DNA of 16,698 nt, taken from the NCBI GenBank assembly GCA_031963365.1, contig JASSUF010000046.1:1-16698 (forward strand). Direction: 5' to 3'. Numbering within the stretch: the first letter of the stretch is position 1; every line of letters starts with the position of its first letter. Under the pieces are notes generated by a model that saw nothing but the letters and a program-made list of their open reading frames with translations, had not been told where the DNA came from and did not search any database. Below, piece after piece: positions 7,256 through 15,161 of this stretch. A program made the translations under genes and the position numbers. The DNA comes from JASSUD01 sp031963365. Its GTDB lineage: Bacteria > Pseudomonadota > Gammaproteobacteria > Burkholderiales > Burkholderiaceae.

Positions 7256-9718
7256 ATGGCAGCACAGACAAAATACGGTACTCAAATAAATAAAGAGAGA
7301 GGGTGCGCTGCATTTATTCCTTATTCTAGTCATATTTCAGAGAATACCATCATGACTAGACAGGGAGATTTTTTGCGTATTTGGAAGGTGTCAGGGATAA
7401 GTTTTGAAACTATAGACCCGGAAGAAATTGTGCTGCGTAAGGAGCAAATGAATACCATGCTTCGCTCTATTGCTTCAAGACATACTGCTATATGGACACA
7501 TACCATTCGCCGCCAAATATCAGAACGACTGCACGCTACATTCGATAATGATTTTTGCCAAACCTTAGATAAAAAATACTATGACTCTTTCGCTGGCTAC
7601 AAAATGATGGCGAATGAGCTGTATTTGACCCTTATTTATCGCCCTTTTCCTAGTGCTCTATCCCGGACATTTTCAAAGTCAGGTCGGCGTACTGCTGGCG
7701 ATATTCTTCACGATCAGCATAGTGCTATTAAAAAATTGGATGAATTGGCGCATCAAATACAAGCGAGTATGCGGCGCTACGAATTGATAACCCTGACTAC
7801 CTTTAAAGATGAGCAGGGTGCTTTATGTTCAAAGGCGCTCTCTTTTTTAAATTTTCTTATAACGGGCGAATGGCAAAAAGTGAGGTTACCTGCTGCGCCT
7901 TTATATGATTATCTTGGTCATGCGTGGATATTCGTAGGAATGGAAACCATTGAATTACGTACAGCGATGCACACCCGGTATGCTCAGGCCCTAGATTTTA
8001 AAGACTATACGTCTCATACCGAGCCAGGGCTATTGAACCGTTTAATGTATGAAGAGTATGAATATGTCATGACGCAATCTTATTCTTTTATGGATAAGCG
8101 CCAGGGTAAAGATTTTTTAGAAAGGCAACAAAACCAACTCTTAAGTGCTGAGGATGGTTCTGCGACGCAGGTGAGTGATTTATCGAGTGCCATTGATCAA
8201 CTGATCCAAGGTCAGTTTGCTATGGGGGAATATCATTATTCGCTTATGATTTTTGGTCCGAGCGTTGCGCACGTTACACGTTATCGCGCTAGTGCTATGG
8301 CGATTATTCAAGACCTTGGTTTTTTAGCTGCATCGATTAATACGGCTACAGATGCTGCGTATTACGCACAACTTCCTGGTAATTGGCGATATCGTCCGCG
8401 TGTTGCCCGACTAACTAGTCAAAATTTTGCAGGATTAGCCAGTTTTCATAATTTTACGGCGGGTAAGCGAGATGCTAACCCGTGGGGGCCTGCGGTGACC
8501 TTATTCAAAACGCCATCGGGCCAGCCTTTGTATTTTAACTATCACGCCTGCCGAGTGGATGAAGAGGCATTCGACAAAAAGCTGCTAGGTAATACCAGTG
8601 TGATTGGACAATCTGGCTCTGGTAAAACGGCTTTGCTCAGCCTCCTACTGTGCCAATCTCAAAAATTTAAACACGCCTCGCCCAATGGATACACCACCGT
8701 CTTTTTCGACAAAGACGAAGGCGCAAAAATCGCTATTAAAGCGATGGGGGGTCAATACTTCACGCTGCGCAATGGGGAGTCGACAGGTTTTAATCCTTTT
8801 GCCTTGGAACCCACACAAGCGAATATATTGTTCCTAGAGCAGTGGATTCGCACACTTCTCGCAGGAGATGGGCAAGCGCTCACTACGGCCGATGAGTCAC
8901 GCCTTGCCAGTGCAGTACGAACGGTCATGCGCATGCCTGTCGCATTGCGCCGCCTGACGACGGTGACACAAAATATGACGGAAGGCTTAGACAAAAAAGA
9001 ACGCGAAAACAGCTTAGTTAAACGGTTAAGCCGCTGGTGCGTTGGAGGGCCATTTGCCTGGGTATTTGATAACCCGACCGATATACTCAATTTCAATATA
9101 CATAGCTGCTATGGATTCGATGGCACTGCGTTTTTGGATAACCCCGTCGTGCGTAATCCGCTGGCTTTATATTTATTGCATCGTATGGAGAGCGTTATCG
9201 ATGGGCGACGTTTTATCTACTACATGGATGAATTCTGGAAATGGCTTGCAGATGATGCTTTTTCAGACTTTGCATTCAATAAACAAAAAACCATACGCAA
9301 GCAAAATGGTTTAGGCGTATTTGCCACGCAATCTCCTTCAGATGTGCTGCAATCTAAAATCGCAAAAACGCTCATCGAGCAATGCGCAACAGAGATCTAT
9401 CTTCCCAATCCCAAAGCCGATCACAATGACTATGTGCACGGTTTCAAAGTCAGTGAAGCAGAATTTGAAATCATTAAACATTTCCATGAAGACAGTCGTT
9501 TATTTCTTATTAAACAAGGCCATCGAGCTGCCATTGGCTGTCTAGACCTAAGTGGTTTGGAGGATGAGCTAGCCGTACTCTCGGGCAGTACAGACAATAT
9601 TGCGCTAGTAGATCAACTCATCGAAGAGTTAGGCGCTGACCCCACTATTTGGCTGCCGGCTTTTCATAAAAAACGTAAAGAAAGAACGCAGCAACCATAT
9701 CGTGGAGGACACCCATGA
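7256..9718 (+). CDS. virB4: T4SS ATPase VirB4
   Basis: VirB4 is the large ATPase of the inner-membrane complex, needed for pilus assembly and substrate transfer. The 820-residue product opens with the typical FIPYSSHISENTIMTRQGDF and WKVSGISFET, followed by the CagE/TrbE/VirB family N-terminal domain. The C-terminal ATPase has Walker A GQSGSGKTA (451-459), Walker B FIYYMDEFW with Asp658-Glu659, and the motif GVFATQSPSDV shortly after. Length and motifs are normal. The ATG at 7256 has only a poor AAGG-type ribosome-binding site but is the sensible start, because the conserved N-terminus begins close after it. A 24-codon frame starting at 7219 overlaps it and may be spurious. The stop overlaps the virB5 start (ATGA). 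Confidence 0.96.
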   Translation: MAAQTKYGTQINKERGCAAFIPYSSHISENTIMTRQGDFLRIWKVSGISFETIDPEEIVLRKEQMNTMLRSIASRHTAIWTHTIRRQISERLHATFDNDFCQTLDKKYYDSFAGYKMMANELYLTLIYRPFPSALSRTFSKSGRRTAGDILHDQHSAIKKLDELAHQIQASMRRYELITLTTFKDEQGALCSKALSFLNFLITGEWQKVRLPAAPLYDYLGHAWIFVGMETIELRTAMHTRYAQALDFKDYTSHTEPGLLNRLMYEEYEYVMTQSYSFMDKRQGKDFLERQQNQLLSAEDGSATQVSDLSSAIDQLIQGQFAMGEYHYSLMIFGPSVAHVTRYRASAMAIIQDLGFLAASINTATDAAYYAQLPGNWRYRPRVARLTSQNFAGLASFHNFTAGKRDANPWGPAVTLFKTPSGQPLYFNYHACRVDEEAFDKKLLGNTSVIGQSGSGKTALLSLLLCQSQKFKHASPNGYTTVFFDKDEGAKIAIKAMGGQYFTLRNGESTGFNPFALEPTQANILFLEQWIRTLLAGDGQALTTADESRLASAVRTVMRMPVALRRLTTVTQNMTEGLDKKERENSLVKRLSRWCVGGPFAWVFDNPTDILNFNIHSCYGFDGTAFLDNPVVRNPLALYLLHRMESVIDGRRFIYYMDEFWKWLADDAFSDFAFNKQKTIRKQNGLGVFATQSPSDVLQSKIAKTLIEQCATEIYLPNPKADHNDYVHGFKVSEAEFEIIKHFHEDSRLFLIKQGHRAAIGCLDLSGLEDELAVLSGSTDNIALVDQLIEELGADPTIWLPAFHKKRKERTQQPYRGGHP

Positions 9719-10473
9719 GGCAGAGAAAAAGGAGGATGTACTTTACGCTGCTTAGCCGTAGCCTCAGGGGGTGCTTCTCATTACCCAAAAGGGTTCATAT
9801 CCTAGCCTTCGCATTACTGGTTAGCACTAGTACCTATGCACAGATGCCCGTGATAGATACGACGCAGATCCAGCACCATTTGCAAGCCATTGGGAAGTTG
9901 AAAGAGCAAATCAAGCAGCTCGAACAACAATACAAAGCCATCTCAGGAACACGAAAACTGGGCGCCATATTCAATAATGCAGCGTTTTATGATTATTTAC
10001 CGCCAGAATGGGCCACGATCTACCGTGATTTGCAAGAAAAAGGCTATAAAGGATTAGAAGGCGAGGCGCTGCGTATTCATGAGTCGAGTCAAGTATTTGA
10101 TAGTTGCCATTTTTTACCAGCGGGAGATCAGCGACTGGCTTGCGAGGCGCAAGCCAGTAAAGCGGCACAAGATCAGGCTTTTGCAATGCAAGCCTACGAG
10201 ATTGCACAAAAACGTGTGATCCAGATTGAACAACTGATGGAAGCTATCAATAGCACAACGGACCTTAAGGCTATTACCGAGTTACAAGGTCGCATTGCTG
10301 TAGAGCAGGCCAATATCCAGAATGAGAAAATTAAACTAGCAATGTACGAATTAGTCTCTACAGCACAAGAGCGTTTACAAGTACAAAGAATGCACGAAAT
10401 ACACATGCGCGACGCGGCTAAACGTGGCGGTCTTAATGTGCAGCCCAAGACATTTACATGGGGCGCTAATTGA
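9715..10473 (+). CDS. virB5: T4SS minor pilin VirB5
   Basis: VirB5 is a periplasmic protein that caps or decorates the pilus and helps with adhesion. The 252-residue precursor has a long basic N-terminus, a hydrophobic segment (about 28-40) and a probable cleavage after Ala42. The mature start PVIDTTQIQHHLQ is followed by a coiled-coil-prone helix rich in Gln and Lys (KLKEQIKQLEQQYKAISGTR), as in the VirB5/TraC family. A cysteine pair (Cys131 and Cys143 region) may form a disulfide. GGAGG lies six bases before the start, which overlaps the virB4 stop. Its TGA stop lies within the right copy of the 15-bp inverted repeat. VirB5 sequences diverge fast, so the call rests on helix pattern, signal peptide and position. 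Confidence 0.85.
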   Translation: MRQRKRRMYFTLLSRSLRGCFSLPKRVHILAFALLVSTSTYAQMPVIDTTQIQHHLQAIGKLKEQIKQLEQQYKAISGTRKLGAIFNNAAFYDYLPPEWATIYRDLQEKGYKGLEGEALRIHESSQVFDSCHFLPAGDQRLACEAQASKAAQDQAFAMQAYEIAQKRVIQIEQLMEAINSTTDLKAITELQGRIAVEQANIQNEKIKLAMYELVSTAQERLQVQRMHEIHMRDAAKRGGLNVQPKTFTWGAN

Positions 10474-10483
10474 GGACATGCCC
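10469..10483 (-). repeat. 15-bp inverted repeat, right copy (end of virB5)
   Basis: ATTGAGGACATGCCC contains the virB5 TGA stop and is the exact reverse complement of 6782-6796. Together the copies bracket virB3, virB4 and virB5. Confidence 0.75.
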
Positions 10484-10509
10484 TAAGCAATGCAGGGCCT
10501 TTTATTTGC
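10480..10509 (+). terminator. Possible intrinsic terminator or attenuator between virB5 and virB6
   Basis: GCCCT (10480-10484) can pair with AGGGC (10494-10498). An inner GC/GC pair and a short AAT loop extend the stem, and CTTTTATTT follows. This resembles a weak Rho-independent terminator. It would partly uncouple virB6 from the upstream genes, though virB6 starts only 24 bp beyond the stem. Confidence 0.4.
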
Positions 10510-10521
10510 GAGGTGCGGGCT

Positions 10522-11613
10522 ATGCCATCTTTTACAGATAATGTTTTTCAGGGTATTGGCGGTAGTATAGATAATGCCTTGGCTACTTTTGTGAGTTCAA
10601 TCTCGGCCCAACTTATTCGAGGGATTACCCCTTGGGCTATAGCGGGGGTGATGCTGTATTTCACGCTGTATGGCTATTTGTTGATGGTAGGGAGGGTGCA
10701 GCAACCCTTTTCAGACTTTTTGATGAAGTGTGCAAAAATTTTGGTGGTAGGTAGCTTGGCTCTGAATACGGATACCTATCTGACATGGATTGTAGAAGGA
10801 TTTTCTAGCCTAGAAGATGCGCTTACTGCCACACTAAGCAATAACCATATTGGAACGACGCTGTATGCTTCTTTAGATGCTACTTTGACCAAGGGCTTTG
10901 AGGTCATATCAGCGTGTTTAGAAATGGCGAAATCGGCTGGTTGGCGGCATATTGGTGCGATGTTTGGGTGGTATATCAACGCGATCCTTATTGCTGCAGG
11001 TTTTGCCTTTGTCGTGGTGGTCGGGGGCGTTAGTATTTTGGTATCACACTCTATGATCAAAGTGGCTTTTGCCGTGGGCCCGCTTTTTATTATTTGCATG
11101 ATATGGCCTATGATGGCCCGTTTTTTTGATTACTGGCTGCATTTTGTTTTAAATCATATTTTGGTTGTGGTCCTAACTTCAATGATGCTGTCTATCAGTG
11201 TGACCGTATATGGCGATGAGCTTGATAAGCTTAAGATAAGTGATGCCTCTTTGAATATCAGTCGTGCTTCGCTCGAGCTTTTGATTATTGCGGTTGCCCT
11301 TTATGGCGTTATGAAAGGGGTGATGGCAATGGCTATACGATTAGCCGGTGGATTTTCCTTCCAGTTTCAGCCCGCCAGTCGCATAGCAGAAACGGCAAAG
11401 CAGGGGGCGTTATGGACTGCATCTAAAATGGGGGATACTGCAATTAGGCTTGTAAAGCATGCGGTAGCTAGGGCAGGTAAATCATCGAGTTATTTCTCCT
11501 CAGGCCAAAATCGTGGCACCGTCCCGCTTTCTGGTAGCTTATATAGTGGCGGAAGTAAGCCTGCTTACCGTCAGGCAACGTTAGACTATTTGCAAAAGCG
11601 CTCAGGTTTTTAA
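10522..11613 (+). CDS. virB6: T4SS polytopic inner-membrane protein VirB6
   Basis: VirB6 forms part of the inner-membrane channel. The 363-residue product has several hydrophobic spans, at roughly residues 37-60, 72-90, 150-180 and 190-220 and again at 245-265. It includes the VirB6/TrbL-type segments TPWAIAGVMLYFTLYGYLLM, HSMIKVAFAVGPLFIICMIW and FFDYWLHFVLNHILVVVLTS. The C-terminal 80 residues are hydrophilic and Ser/Gly-rich, as often seen. The ATG at 10522 has GAGG eight bases upstream and is preferred to the GTG three codons earlier. It is the last recognisable gene of the virB run; a 74-nt hairpin lies 50 bp downstream. Confidence 0.9.
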   Translation: MPSFTDNVFQGIGGSIDNALATFVSSISAQLIRGITPWAIAGVMLYFTLYGYLLMVGRVQQPFSDFLMKCAKILVVGSLALNTDTYLTWIVEGFSSLEDALTATLSNNHIGTTLYASLDATLTKGFEVISACLEMAKSAGWRHIGAMFGWYINAILIAAGFAFVVVVGGVSILVSHSMIKVAFAVGPLFIICMIWPMMARFFDYWLHFVLNHILVVVLTSMMLSISVTVYGDELDKLKISDASLNISRASLELLIIAVALYGVMKGVMAMAIRLAGGFSFQFQPASRIAETAKQGALWTASKMGDTAIRLVKHAVARAGKSSSYFSSGQNRGTVPLSGSLYSGGSKPAYRQATLDYLQKRSGF

Positions 11614-11663
11614 TCTTTGTCTTTAAGAGTTTTTAAGCTGGTCATAAAGAACGCCGTGGCTTG

Positions 11664-11737
11664 CATGTTGGGGTTCCTTCGTCACCACCAACCTACCGTT
11701 CATTGTAGGTTGGTGGTGAGGTACGAACCCCAACATG
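11664..11737. repeat. 74-nt imperfect palindrome (long hairpin) after virB6
   Basis: Outer arms CATGTTGGGGTTC and GAACCCCAACATG pair perfectly, as do inner arms TCACCACCAACCTAC and GTAGGTTGGTGGTGA. A mismatched five-base internal section separates the pairs, and the loop is CGTTCATT. That makes 28 perfect base pairs. No U-run follows, so it is not a classical terminator, although it sits where the virB transcript would end. It looks like a REP or MITE-like element. The left arm recurs inverted after glmU (13199-13229). Confidence 0.85.
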
Positions 11738-11758
11738 ATGACCAATGTCCTTTTAAAA

Positions 11759-11809
11759 CCTGCATATGCATGCCAAAAGCGGTGATCAAAAGTCGGTGGT
11801 GTGCATGCG
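11759..11809 (+). repeat. Second repeat module before glmU
   Basis: A block containing CCTGCATATGCATG, AAAAGCGGTG and AAAAGTCGGTGGTGTGC recurs inverted, with a few substitutions and a small insertion, at 13230-13283 after glmU. It lies just before the glmU leader and start. Within the block, AAAAGCGGTG and AAAAGTCGGTGG form a short imperfect direct repeat. Confidence 0.7.
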
Positions 11810-11855
11810 TACCGCTAACTGTTATTATTTTTTTCATTCTGAATTTCAGGTTATT

Positions 11856-13187
11856 GTGAATATTGTCATCCTTGCCGCTGGTAGTGGTACACGCATGCGC
11901 TCGACCATGCCTAAAGTATTGCAGCCCTTGTCGGGTTCTCCATTATTGGTGCATGTGCTTGAAACAGCACGTGCACTGAATCCTCGCAGACTTATTGTGG
12001 TTACCGGCTACAACGCGCCGGTGGTTGAAAAAGCCGTGGCAGCGCCTGATGTCCTATTTGCTAGGCAGGAGCAGCAATTAGGTACAGGGCATGCTGTGTT
12101 GCAAGCCTTGCCTTTTGTGGATCAGCAAGCACCCACGTTGGTGTTGTACGGAGATGTTCCACTGACTAGTGTGGCTACGCTGCAAAAATTGGTGCGAAAG
12201 GCAGGTACAAACCGGTATGGCATCCTAACCGTGAATCTGGAAGATCCCGCTGGCTATGGCCGGATCGTGCGTAATGAAATGGGGCAGGTGGTGCGTATTG
12301 TTGAGCACAAAGACGCCACTCAAGCAGAGCTTAGTATTGGGGAGATCAATACCGGCATTATGGCTATCCCTGCAGGCAAGCTTAGCGCTTGGTTGCATGC
12401 TTTAAATAATCACAACAAGCAGAATGAATATTATTTAACGGATATTGTTGCTTATGCTCGCGTAGATAACGTAGAGGTGGTGACAGAACAACCCGCGCAT
12501 GCATGGGAGACGTTGGGCGTGAATACGCAAATGCAGCTTGCAGAGTTAGAGCGTATTTACCAGCATAATCTGGCTGCCGCACTGCTAGAGCAAGGCGTGA
12601 AGTTAGCTGACCCTGCACGTATAGATATACGCGGCACTTTGGAGTGCGAGCAAGAGGTCGCGATTGATGTGAATTGCGTGTTTGAGGGCCAGGTTGTACT
12701 CAAAGAGGGCGTGCATATTGGGCCGAACTGCGTGCTGAAAAATGTAGTGGTAGATTCAAATGCCGTGATCCATGCGTTTAGTCATATCGAAGGTGCACAC
12801 ATTGGTACCTGTGCCATAGTTGGACCCTATGCACGATTACGCCCTGGTACCGACTTGGGACCCGAAGTGCGTATTGGTAATTTTGTTGAAGTGAAGCAAG
12901 CCGTGATTGGACACGCCTCCAAAGTCAATCACCTAGCTTATGTAGGAGATGCGCATATAGGAGCACGCGTGAATCTTGGTGCCGGTGTAATTACTTGTAA
13001 TTATGATGGTAAACAGAAGCACCAAACCCGGATTGAAGACGATGTATTTGTCGGCTCAGATAGCCAGCTTATTGCTCCTTTAACTATTGGGCAGGGTGCA
13101 AAGGTCGCTGCAGGTACCACCTTGTGGAAAGACGTTTGTGCAAAGGTATTAGTAAAAAACCCTAAAACCCAACATGAAACACCGTGA
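11856..13187 (+). CDS. glmU: Bifunctional UDP-GlcNAc pyrophosphorylase / GlcN-1-P acetyltransferase GlmU
   Basis: GlmU acetylates glucosamine-1-phosphate and couples it to UTP, giving UDP-GlcNAc for peptidoglycan and LPS. The 443-residue product has the uridylyltransferase signature LAAGSGTRMRSTMPKVLQPL at residues 6-25, then LYGDVPLT and GEINTGIM. The C-terminal left-handed beta-helix has hexapeptide repeats and the acetyltransferase motifs NHLAYVGD and NLGAGVITCNYDG. The GTG at 11856 gives the normal MNIVILAAG start. An in-frame upstream ATG at 11766 would add 30 residues encoded by the repeat region and is rejected. Only a weak CAGG precedes the start. Inverted copies of a palindromic repeat lie on both sides. 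glmS follows 124 bp downstream, a usual pairing. Confidence 0.96.
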   Translation: MNIVILAAGSGTRMRSTMPKVLQPLSGSPLLVHVLETARALNPRRLIVVTGYNAPVVEKAVAAPDVLFARQEQQLGTGHAVLQALPFVDQQAPTLVLYGDVPLTSVATLQKLVRKAGTNRYGILTVNLEDPAGYGRIVRNEMGQVVRIVEHKDATQAELSIGEINTGIMAIPAGKLSAWLHALNNHNKQNEYYLTDIVAYARVDNVEVVTEQPAHAWETLGVNTQMQLAELERIYQHNLAAALLEQGVKLADPARIDIRGTLECEQEVAIDVNCVFEGQVVLKEGVHIGPNCVLKNVVVDSNAVIHAFSHIEGAHIGTCAIVGPYARLRPGTDLGPEVRIGNFVEVKQAVIGHASKVNHLAYVGDAHIGARVNLGAGVITCNYDGKQKHQTRIEDDVFVGSDSQLIAPLTIGQGAKVAAGTTLWKDVCAKVLVKNPKTQHETP

Positions 13188-13198
13188 TGTGCATTCTT

Positions 13199-13229
13199 GT
13201 AGGTTGGTGGTGACGAAGGAACCCCAACA
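13199..13229 (-). repeat. Inverted 31-bp copy of the hairpin arm, after glmU
   Basis: These 31 bases are the exact reverse complement of 11666-11696, the left arm of the hairpin after virB6. The element thus flanks glmU in inverted orientation about 1.5 kb apart. Here only one arm is present, so no local hairpin forms. Confidence 0.9.
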
Positions 13230-13283
13230 CGCACACCACCGACTTTTAAATGGTAACCACCGCTTTTAACCTGCATACGCAGG
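13230..13283 (-). repeat. Second repeat module, inverted copy between glmU and glmS
   Basis: This is the reverse-oriented counterpart of 11759-11809. It shares GCACACCACCGACTTTT, CACCGCTTTT and a CCTGCATACGCAGG palindrome, with five extra bases in the middle. It abuts the 31-bp arm directly; in the left copy the two modules are in a different order and separated. Confidence 0.7.
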
Positions 13284-13311
13284 CTTGAATATTTCATTTT
13301 TTGGATTTTTT

Positions 13312-15150
13312 ATGTGTGGCATCGTCGGTGCAGTAGCGCACCGTGAGGTAGTTCCAATTTTGATCGAAGGGCTAAAGCGGCTTGAATATCGCGGGTACGA
13401 TTCTTGCGGTATTGCGATGCTGACCATGCCTTCGTCCTCTTCTCAGGCCGGACAAATCAAGCGCGTACGTAGCGTGTCGCGTGTGGAAGATTTGCAAGAA
13501 CAGGTCAATAAAGAGCAGGTCCAAGGTTCGATTGGAATTGCACATACCCGTTGGGCAACGCATGGTGCACCGGTCTCGGATAATGCCCACCCCATGGTGT
13601 CGCGCAATACGATAGCGCTAGTGCACAACGGCATTATTGAAAATCATGAAGCTTTGCGTGTGCAACTCAGCGCACAAGGCTATGTATTTGAGAGTCAGAC
13701 CGATACCGAGGTCATTGCACACCTAATTCATAGCTTTTACAACGGCGACCTAGTGCGTGCTGTGCATAGCGCTGTTCAACAACTGCGAGGCGCATATGCG
13801 ATCGCAGTTTTGAGCACTGAAGAGCCCGACCATATTGTGGGTGCCCGCCAAGGGTCTCCTTTAGTACTAGGTTTAGCAGAAGGAGCGCATTTTGTTGCAT
13901 CGGACGCAATGGCTTTATCAGGCAGTACCGACCGCTTTATTTTCCTAGAAGAGGGTGATGTTTTTTCAATTACGCGTGAGGGTTACCAGATTCAGGATGC
14001 GCAAGGGGCTATTGTGCAACGCGCTGAGAAGCAAGTCCTAGGGCATGGGGCTGCCGTTGAGCTGGGGCCTTACCGGCATTTTATGCAAAAGGAAATTTTT
14101 GAGCAGCCTCAAGCCATTGCAGATACTTTGCCTGCTGTAGACCTATTTGCACCATGGCACTTTGGAGAAGCAGCACAAGCTATTTTTCAAAAAATAGATA
14201 GTATTTTGATAGTGGCGTGTGGCACAAGTTACTACGCTGGGCTGACTGCAAAATATTGGTTAGAGTCGATTGCAGGCATCCCAACACAAGTGGAAGTAGC
14301 CAGTGAATACCGATATAGAGACTCCATACCGAATCCAAATGCCTTAGTCGTTGCTATCTCTCAATCAGGAGAAACAGCAGACACGCTTTCAGCTTTAAAA
14401 CATGCACAATCCATGGGGCATGAGCACACGCTAGCGATTTGTAATGTAGCGACTAGTACGATGGTGCAGCGTGTAAAGTTGGCATTTTTAACCCATGCAG
14501 GTATTGAAATTGGCGTGGCTTCAACAAAAGCATTTACAGCTCAACTGGTCGCGCTATTTATGCTGACGGTGAGCCTAGCCAAATGCCGACATCGCCTGAA
14601 AACAGAAGAAGAAACGCGCTATTTATCGGCTCTACGCCATTTGCCTGCTGCGCTAAACAGCGTGCTTGCCCTTGAAGCACCTATTATCGGTTGGGCTGAA
14701 ATCTTCGCACGCAAAGAGCATGTGCTATTTGTAGGGCGCGGCTTGCACTATCCCATTGCGCTAGAGGGCGCACTGAAATTAAAAGAAACCTCCTACATAC
14801 ATGCTGAGGCCTACCCTGCAGGAGAGCTCAAGCACGGGCCGTTAGCTTTAATTGATGAAGCCATGCCGGTTATTACCATTGCGCCAAACGATGCCTTATT
14901 AGAAAAGCTCAAATCCAATATGCAAGAAGTTCGTGCACGCGCAGGTGAGCTCTATGTCTTTGCCGATGCCGACACGCGCATTGCCAATGAAAAAGGAGTG
15001 CATGTGATCCGCATGCCTGAACACTATGGCGAGCTCTCTCCTATTTTGCACGTAGTCCCTTTGCAACTTTTGGCGTATCACACCTCCTGCGCACGTGGCA
15101 CAGATGCAGATAAACCTAGGAATTTGGCAAAGTCGGTTACGGTGGAATAA
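13312..15150 (+). CDS. glmS: Glutamine-fructose-6-phosphate aminotransferase GlmS
   Basis: GlmS makes glucosamine-6-phosphate from fructose-6-phosphate and glutamine, the first step to UDP-GlcNAc. The 612-residue product begins MCGIVGAV, so Cys becomes the N-terminal catalytic nucleophile after Met removal. The class II glutamine amidotransferase domain follows (HTRWATHG, VHNGIIENH), then two SIS sugar-isomerase domains (VACGTSYYAG, SQSGETADTLSALKHA, GALKLKETSYIHAEAYPAGE) and the canonical end KPRNLAKSVTVE. A TTG-initiated frame nine codons earlier is rejected because the Cys must follow Met. No strong ribosome-binding site is visible (GGA only). The last 108 bp are duplicated at 16239-16346. 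The gene ends 11 bp from the stop of a convergent accessory gene. Confidence 0.97.
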   Translation: MCGIVGAVAHREVVPILIEGLKRLEYRGYDSCGIAMLTMPSSSSQAGQIKRVRSVSRVEDLQEQVNKEQVQGSIGIAHTRWATHGAPVSDNAHPMVSRNTIALVHNGIIENHEALRVQLSAQGYVFESQTDTEVIAHLIHSFYNGDLVRAVHSAVQQLRGAYAIAVLSTEEPDHIVGARQGSPLVLGLAEGAHFVASDAMALSGSTDRFIFLEEGDVFSITREGYQIQDAQGAIVQRAEKQVLGHGAAVELGPYRHFMQKEIFEQPQAIADTLPAVDLFAPWHFGEAAQAIFQKIDSILIVACGTSYYAGLTAKYWLESIAGIPTQVEVASEYRYRDSIPNPNALVVAISQSGETADTLSALKHAQSMGHEHTLAICNVATSTMVQRVKLAFLTHAGIEIGVASTKAFTAQLVALFMLTVSLAKCRHRLKTEEETRYLSALRHLPAALNSVLALEAPIIGWAEIFARKEHVLFVGRGLHYPIALEGALKLKETSYIHAEAYPAGELKHGPLALIDEAMPVITIAPNDALLEKLKSNMQEVRARAGELYVFADADTRIANEKGVHVIRMPEHYGELSPILHVVPLQLLAYHTSCARGTDADKPRNLAKSVTVE

Positions 15151-15161
15151 AAAGGAAGGCT

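Noticed and set aside
7219..7293. 24-codon frame overlapping the virB4 start
   Set aside because: It has a plausible GAGG upstream but no recognisable content and is probably chance.
11664..11737. Hairpin as a classical Rho-independent terminator
   Set aside because: No U-run follows the stem; it is better seen as a palindromic repeat, though it may still affect the transcript end.
11766..11855. Upstream extension of glmU
   Set aside because: It is encoded by the repeat region; the conserved MNIVILAAG start is at the GTG at 11856.
13285..13311. TTG-initiated longer glmS
   Set aside because: The catalytic Cys must directly follow the initiator Met, which fixes the start at 13312.
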